Below are positions 58,281 through 64,000 of a DNA stretch of 64,000 nucleotides, piece by piece. The stretch covers positions 9,184,889 to 9,248,888 of the forward strand of contig OZ025267.1 of the NCBI GenBank assembly GCA_964019165.1, given 5' to 3'. The first letter of the stretch is position 1. Every line of letters starts with the position of its first letter. The notes below the pieces were generated by a model, which had not been told where the DNA came from, searched no databases, and saw only the letters and a list, made by a program, of their open reading frames with translations. Position numbers and translations under genes: made by a program. This stretch comes from Mastigias papua (taxonomy: Eukaryota; Cnidaria; Scyphozoa; Rhizostomeae; Mastigiidae).

Positions 58281-58741
58281 TACACGCTTTTTTTTATAAG
58301 GAACCACTTTATAAGGAACCTACATGTAAAAGGCCGAAATATTTAAAGAACTTATACTACTAAAGGAAAACTCCTTAAGGAACTTTTCATTTTCAAATTC
58401 CGAGTGCTGTACTCAGATGCAAGTGAAGATTACATTACATTGGACGATGTCAATGGAATAGAGATGATACTTCTTGATTGAAATTATGCTCCTGCATATA
58501 TAGAACTTATTTCCTGTCGCATTTGTGCTTTTGAGCTTGAGTTCTAGCCATAATTGAAGGTAAAATCCAGAATTTCAATGTTTTTCTAGTGTCTGTACCA
58601 TTTTGTGACACTCTATGTGCAGTGAAAATTAAGGAACTATTAAGGAACTTTTAGTACTAGAATTTGATAAAAAGAGGCCCTAAAATAAGGAACTTTTAGA
58701 ACTAGGCCTTTAGCTAGGGTCCTTATAAAAAAAAGCGTGTA
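58281..58741. mobile_element. TIR element with AGTTCCTT repeats, copy 2
   Basis: 461 bp, TACACGCTTTTTTTTATAAG at the left and AAAAAAAAGCGTGTA at the right. Inverted relative to the copy at 53115-53562. Confidence 0.85.
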
Positions 58742-61700
58742 CAATCGTTGTTTACTAGATTAAACAACTAGCAACTCGCGTTGTTATACTTTGCTGAACG
58801 CCAAGTCGATACTCAGGTACGTAACTAAATATAGCAAGCAGCTTTAGGCGAACGAGTGTAATGCCCGTGGTTTATCTAACACTTTTACTTCCCCTTACGA
58901 TATTCGCTTTAAATCACACTCCGAAAGTATCCAGCCCTAGGCCACTAGCGAAGTCATGGGGAAATGTTTCCCTCAAGGAGACAGTAATAGAAGTTATATA
59001 GGGTCACTGAGGCTAGATTATTGTATAAATATCCATAATATCGCTGGTTCATGCGTAAGTGCACCATTGATCATTATAGACTGTTCAGAGTAGGGGGCCA
59101 CTCAAAAAGTAAGTAACAGCGAAGGAGTGGGGTATGCATCATTTTGTGACAAGCTGTTATGAAATAGTAGGGGTGGGGGGTGTCCGGGTACCTCAGTTAC
59201 GTAACACTAAAGATTATGTGTAATATTTCCATCCTTCGTTCAAAGAATGTGAATTACAGCGTCTCAACAACTAGAGTTGCTATTGTGAAATGGTTGTGTT
59301 AAAGATAGAGTGGGTTTCGATCGGTGATGGTCATTGACGTCGAGGCATTATGAACATGCTAATATCCATAGCTCGCGCCGAAGTTGGAACACCATGGTCT
59401 CATGGCGATGCTGGTCAGAGAAGATTCAAGATTGATTCTTTCATATAATCAATGATAATGCTGATAATCGCACAGCATAGCATTTTGAGCAAAATGGGAG
59501 AGTAACTTCTGAGGGAGTTATTTCTCCCAATATGAACATGAGAGTTCATAAGTTACTACCAAATAAAATGCTTTGCTATATTTAAAACATTAAATTTTAG
59601 CATACTCTTCTATATTCCATAACTCAGAATTTATTTGTTTTATATAATAGCATTTTATTATGATAAGCCTTTACAAGAGGGTAGAGGGATGAAAATGAGA
59701 GAATTTTTCCGTTATGACTTTTTTAATGGGCCATAGGGCATATTTACCATTGGATGAAGTGAGCCCAGTGTGCGGGGTCCTTTACTATTCCCAGGTTTGG
59801 AATGATTTGCCTTGGCAAGTGACGTGAGAGAACAGCATTTTACTATTCGAAACCAGTCTTTACTAATTGTGACAAATTATGCACAGCTTTTATTTTGGAC
59901 ATTTTTTAGCTACTTATTATAATGTATATGAATGAATAGTTTTTGTTTCCTTCTTTTAGGTAACTTTTTATTTACAGAGGGTCCTGCTGTAAAAATTTAA
60001 CAAAGTACATTGTTGGTAATTGTAGATATAACCACTTTAAATATACAATATTAGAATAGGGGGTCCCAAGCAATGGCTGAACTCAGTTTTCGTACTATAT
60101 CATCAGCTGAAAATGCATCGGTTTCATTTGCTTATATTCAGTCTGCTTATATTACCTGAAATAATAGGCAAATAAAATTAATTAAAGCAACATTTCTTGC
60201 TGACAGGGTGAGAAAGTTATCGGAACATATTTCACAATCTCTCTGTGATACCGTCAGCCGACACACATTTCAGAAAGCTGCGCTAAACTAAGTACAGAAA
60301 TAAAGAGTGTCCTTTCGGAAATTAATTTAAATGACTTATTGAAGCAATCTTTGAAAAACCAAAGGATGTGAAAACTTTATTCCAGCTACAATCTTTCTTC
60401 CTCAAAGCAAAGTAGATTTTCCTTCATTATTGCAAGTAAAGTAGGTACATTATGCAAGTAAGTTTTGGGCAGGGCACATTGTAAAGCAGTTATTTATTTC
60501 CCTTACTGAATGTATTACCTTGCATAAATAGCCAAAATTGAAAAATTGAGAAGACTGACAGATGGTGAAGAAATGAAAAAGATAAATGTGTAACGAACCC
60601 AGCATAACTTTCCGACTGAGATTTCACAAAATAAAGCTCGATGTTAAAATTCCACGACTAAATTCTACAAACACGTGTTCTAACTCTGCCGTAATTCTCT
60701 TTCCTCAGCACTCCTCCCTAGACTCCCTAATCCATAAATCATGCTCCTCCACAAGTGGAACACCTAAATGCCTGAAATAGGCCTTTAGAGGTGACAGCAG
60801 AATATTGGTTCAGTAGCGTAATGACACAGCAAAAGACAAATTAACGACAAGAATCAATGATGGCGTCAGCCACTACAGACAGGGGGATTTCGACGGAACA
60901 TACCATTTGGGATCACACCCTATAGCACAGGGTACCAAAAATGCAATTAAAATGTGACAAAACAACTATGAAAACAGCAATAAAATAATGAATTATACCT
61001 TGTCAGAAGTCTCCCACATCTTCAAACCTCATCTACGAATGTGGGTGAATTACAAAGGTGATCTTGGAAAAGACTGGGAGGAAAAGTCCCCCCCCCCGTC
61101 CCCTGTGATGTTACCTCTGACCAGAACCTGTTTTAGATTTTATAGTTTTTTCAACTTTTTCCATCAACACTATAACATGGCCTGGATTGGATGAAATGAC
61201 TGGCACAGGAGATTGATTGGTGTGACACAAGAGGGTACTGTAAAATAGGCGTGCTCTTTGTGGATCTGATTTATTTTACTTTTCTCAACTATTCTGTGGA
61301 AAGTGATGGCTGCGCAAGAAAAAGTAAATGGAACTGACAGTCCTTTAATATATAGGGGAAGGTGGGGCTTGCTGTCACAGTGGTAAGTTGTCACAGACTG
61401 TTGTTTACCTGAGAATGGCTGGTAATTTGAAAAACGGTTGTTGGATGTTGAAGTGCTTCATGTAAGCATTCAGTTCACACCAGCCAGTATTTTGTTCTAA
61501 GGTCATGAGGACAGTTATGTAGTCAGCATCGAACTTTAAAGATTAAACTCGATTCGTGTACTCTTAGAAGAGGGTATACTTTCTGTTAATAGAACAGTTT
61601 CTTTTCTTATAGTTAGCATTAGCTCTGCTATGGTTATATCGATACTCGTTTCGGTTTTCAACTTGAGGGGAAATATGGACTTAGAAATTATCGGCTAGAT

Positions 61701-61754
61701 GCGGCTAGTTGTCAGAAACAAATTTGTAACAGTTTGTGCTATAATTATAATTTA
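58742..61754. other. No confident gene; MITE remnant at about 59092-59215
   Basis: The remnant has GGGGGCCACTCAAAAAGTAA at one end and a GTTACGTAA zone at the other. At about 60190-60370 plus, two overlapping frames (VRKLSEHISQSLCDTVSRHT and LSTEIKSVLSEINLNDLLKQ) look coding-like but are separated by a shift and have no clear splice borders. Confidence 0.35.
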
Positions 61755-62040
61755 GGGGTCAGTTATTTATTACTCTGGGTATCCGGGTGGGCTAGACTTG
61801 GAGAGGGTATGAAAACATATCCAAGGGCACTTGGGGTATGGATGTTACTTTAAAAGTAGCAATGAAGAAATCTTCCCTGAAATCCTTACAGGGTAGATAG
61901 CAAGAGGGGTGTGAAACTTAATACGTATTTCTCAATAGGGTATGAAAACTTTTAGACAAAAATTTAAGGGGTATAAAACGTTTCGCCATTTTGTAAATTC
62001 TAGGCCGCCCCGGTACCCATAGTTACAAATGACTGACCCC
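61755..62040. mobile_element. MITE, 286 bp, TTA target duplication
   Basis: GGGGTCAGTTATTTATTACT at the left is inverted at the right (AGTTACAAATGACTGACCCC). TTA lies on both sides. The 3 bp TWA-type duplication fits PIF/Harbinger mobilisation. Confidence 0.75.
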
Positions 62041-62157
62041 TTAGTTTAGTAGGTTCTGTCTGCAAGTATTAGGAAATAATTTAGATATCTTTCATCACAG
62101 CCAGCTTACTCACCAGGTATGCCTTTGGAAGAAGCAATTCCAGGAACTAGCTCAGCA

Positions 62158-62578
62158 CCCAGGGGGTACTCCCTACTTCTCTATACGGGGGTCCATGTCT
62201 ATATTTGGGGTCTGGGATTTTACAAAAACAATCATATTTGGGTTCTATGAAGAACAGCTTTAATCTCATATCAAACTTATCAATAATCTGTTTTTCTTTT
62301 ATAACTTCGTTGTCAATTCTAAGACCCCGAATATTAAATATGTCTTATGCTGTAATTCTCTAACTCCAAATATAGACTTTTTTAATGATGTGAAGTTGTG
62401 GTATTTAATGAAACTTTATGTAAGTAATAGTCCAAAATATATTACAATATTTAGGGCCTCAAAATCTTGAGACGCAACATTTGGGGTTCCTCTAAACTGT
62501 GACTTGATATTTGGGGGTCAGCTACAAATTGCTGACATAGACGACATAGTATAGAGAAGTATTGAGTGCCCCCCTGGG
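62158..62578. mobile_element. MITE, 421 bp, 8 bp target duplication
   Basis: The ends CCCAGGGGGTACTCCCTACT and the inverted CCCCCCTGGG are flanked by perfect GCTCAGCA duplications (62150-62157 and 62579-62586). TTCTCTATAC/GTATAGAGAA extends the inverted ends. An 8 bp duplication indicates a hAT-type mobiliser. No coding capacity. Confidence 0.85.
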
Positions 62579-62586
62579 GCTCAGCA

Positions 62587-63347
62587 TTGAGCTCTGATTA
62601 ATTTGAGGGTATAAGATAGAATGATGTGCAGCTTTGAAAGAGCCTGAACCATGTTTTGTTTTGGCACATAATGCTAGATAATGCTTCTGCTGTGACATTT
62701 TTTAAGAATTCTTAGTTCTGACAACTTACCGTTTGACTTGAGACATTATGCACCATCTCTGGGGCATTTTGTCACTATCAAAAGGTAATATTACAGTCAA
62801 AACATGTGTTTATTGAGAATCGATAATCAAACCCTCATTGGAATCTTTGATAAAAGGGTAAATAAGGTACATTAAAACATTCAGTATGTAGCTTGATTCA
62901 TGTATGTAAAAAGCTATGGATTGTTTAAGTAATATTTGCGGCAACACGCCCCACCGTCCCCTACTATGTACCAATGGAAAATAAAGCTCTTAATTCCTCT
63001 GAGTTCCTATCTTTCAATAAACATGAGATAGGACAAACTACGCAATTTCATGGAAAACCGAACTTTTCAAGCTGTGACGTCAAAACCTGTGACGCAACCT
63101 ACGCCTGAATGTTCTTTGGATGCTATGCGGTGGCACTGGCGGTATTTCATAATACTCGCGGTCAGAGGTCGACGGCTGATAGTACAAGAGCAATTAAGGC
63201 TCCGTTGTATTTTAGAGCCTTGAAATGACCGTATGTTATTTCTACCAATACACTGTAGGAGACATTTAAGGCACTATCTGAAACAACGAGAAGAAAGAAA
63301 TCAAGTGCAGTTTGGGGTGTTTGAATACTACAGAGGCTATAGAATTG
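62587..63347. other. Intergenic, possible promoter of the 63.3 kb gene
   Basis: No repeat recognised. CG dinucleotides increase at 63060-63260. No clear TATA box. Confidence 0.35.
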
Positions 63348-63402
63348 ATGGATTCAAAGATAGACATGGATAGCGAAGGACTTGCAGTGAAAAGGAAACG
63401 AG
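63348..63402 (+). CDS. Likely first coding exon of an unidentified gene
   Basis: The ATG opens MDSKIDMDSEGLAVKRKR with a consensus donor (CGAG|GTGAGT), phase 1. KRKR could be a nuclear localisation signal. A candidate second exon starts at 63485 after CTTCATACAG, an 82 bp intron, and continues EPDIAAMNLNRLSLWSYTQQ before a stop at about 63557 unless spliced again. The gene probably continues beyond the window or is a short pseudogene. Confidence 0.4.
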
Positions 63403-63484
63403 GTGAGTTTCTGATTATCATGAGAGCTAAGGTGATAAACCAAATAATGAAACTTGTTAAGTTGACACCTCCATCTTCATACAG

Positions 63485-63558
63485 AGCCTGATATAGCAGC
63501 GATGAATCTTAACAGACTATCACTCTGGTCTTACACTCAACAGCAGAGCACACGCTGA
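63485..63558 (+). CDS. Candidate second exon
   Basis: Joins the exon at 63348-63402 in phase (G|AG). Reads EPDIAAMNLNRLSLWSYTQQ then QSTR and a TGA. Whether the TGA is the true end is uncertain. Confidence 0.3.
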
Positions 63559-64000
63559 TCGAAGCAAGAATTATTTGTCCCATCCCACTTGTTACATATT
63601 GAAAGAATAGTGCGCGTGTGATGTTGTGAAGTAGGTTCTGCTTTTGACTTTTGCGATTGTTAACTGTTATCTCTCTTGAGTGTGATACAGCACGTGCTTT
63701 CAACAACTTAACTAACTATCTCTACAAAGCAGTGGGAGCCATACCGAAAAGTAATCCTATGAGTATGAGAGCTTTTCAACGAATGAGAGTTATCGTGTAT
63801 ACTTCCAGGACAGAGAGGGATACCCTCCTGCATTCTCCGACTATACATGCATAGTTTTAAAACTGCCAGCTGTCTGTGTTATCAGAGAGTCGTCGAAGTC
63901 TAAGCGACATGCAGTGTGTGTAGAGACCTTGCACACATTGAGCAGGTTCGATGTATAACGGGATGCAAATGCACCGTCAACGTATAAGTATAAGAATGCG

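Overview
The window is eukaryotic (animal) nuclear DNA, AT-rich, gene-poor and heavily loaded with mobile elements. It has spliced exons with GT/AG borders, intronless rhodopsin-type GPCRs, Penelope-like and CR1/L2/jockey-like retroelements, many terminal-inverted-repeat (TIR) elements and long (TA)n tracts. The combination best fits an early-branching metazoan, most likely an anthozoan cnidarian. That assignment is inferred from gene and repeat style, not proven.

Layout. 1-9 kb: microsatellite, a broken Penelope-like reverse transcriptase, a tRNA-like sequence between two (TA)n tracts, otherwise no gene seen. 9.1-14.3 kb: two convergent single-exon paralogous class A GPCRs. 17-37.8 kb, minus strand: a spliced Sel1-repeat gene that I read as DELE1, the mitochondrial-stress relay protein; ten exons join in consistent phase, and the N-terminal exon(s) are unresolved. 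21.4-30.03 kb: an 8.6 kb element inside one DELE1 intron, with 547-581 bp TIRs, AG...CT termini and a perfect 6 bp target duplication (TACAGG), which are Polinton/Maverick hallmarks. It carries no recognisable integrase, protein-primed polymerase, ATPase, protease or capsid gene. It carries a divergently transcribed set of unknown genes: one spliced minus-strand gene and three plus-strand ORFs, driven from a central control region with TATA boxes facing outward and a large palindrome. Its left half holds a GTCTAA motif array, a 138 bp tandem repeat and four GC-rich hairpins whose stems co-vary.

32-36 kb holds a 1.05 kb foldback element and long AT repeats, still inside DELE1 introns. 39-41 kb and 45-47.4 kb hold decayed non-LTR retrotransposons, some nested. 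43.3-44.3 kb is a foldback element with a second inverted repeat inside it. 51-64 kb is mainly small TIR elements, several with clean target duplications, plus isolated likely exons at 51.1 kb (minus), 56.7 kb (minus, weak) and 63.3 kb (plus).

The main candidate for an undescribed system is the cargo of the 21.4-30.03 kb element: Polinton-type ends coupled to a compact non-canonical gene cassette, including a protein whose N-terminal helices resemble a death-effector-type fold.
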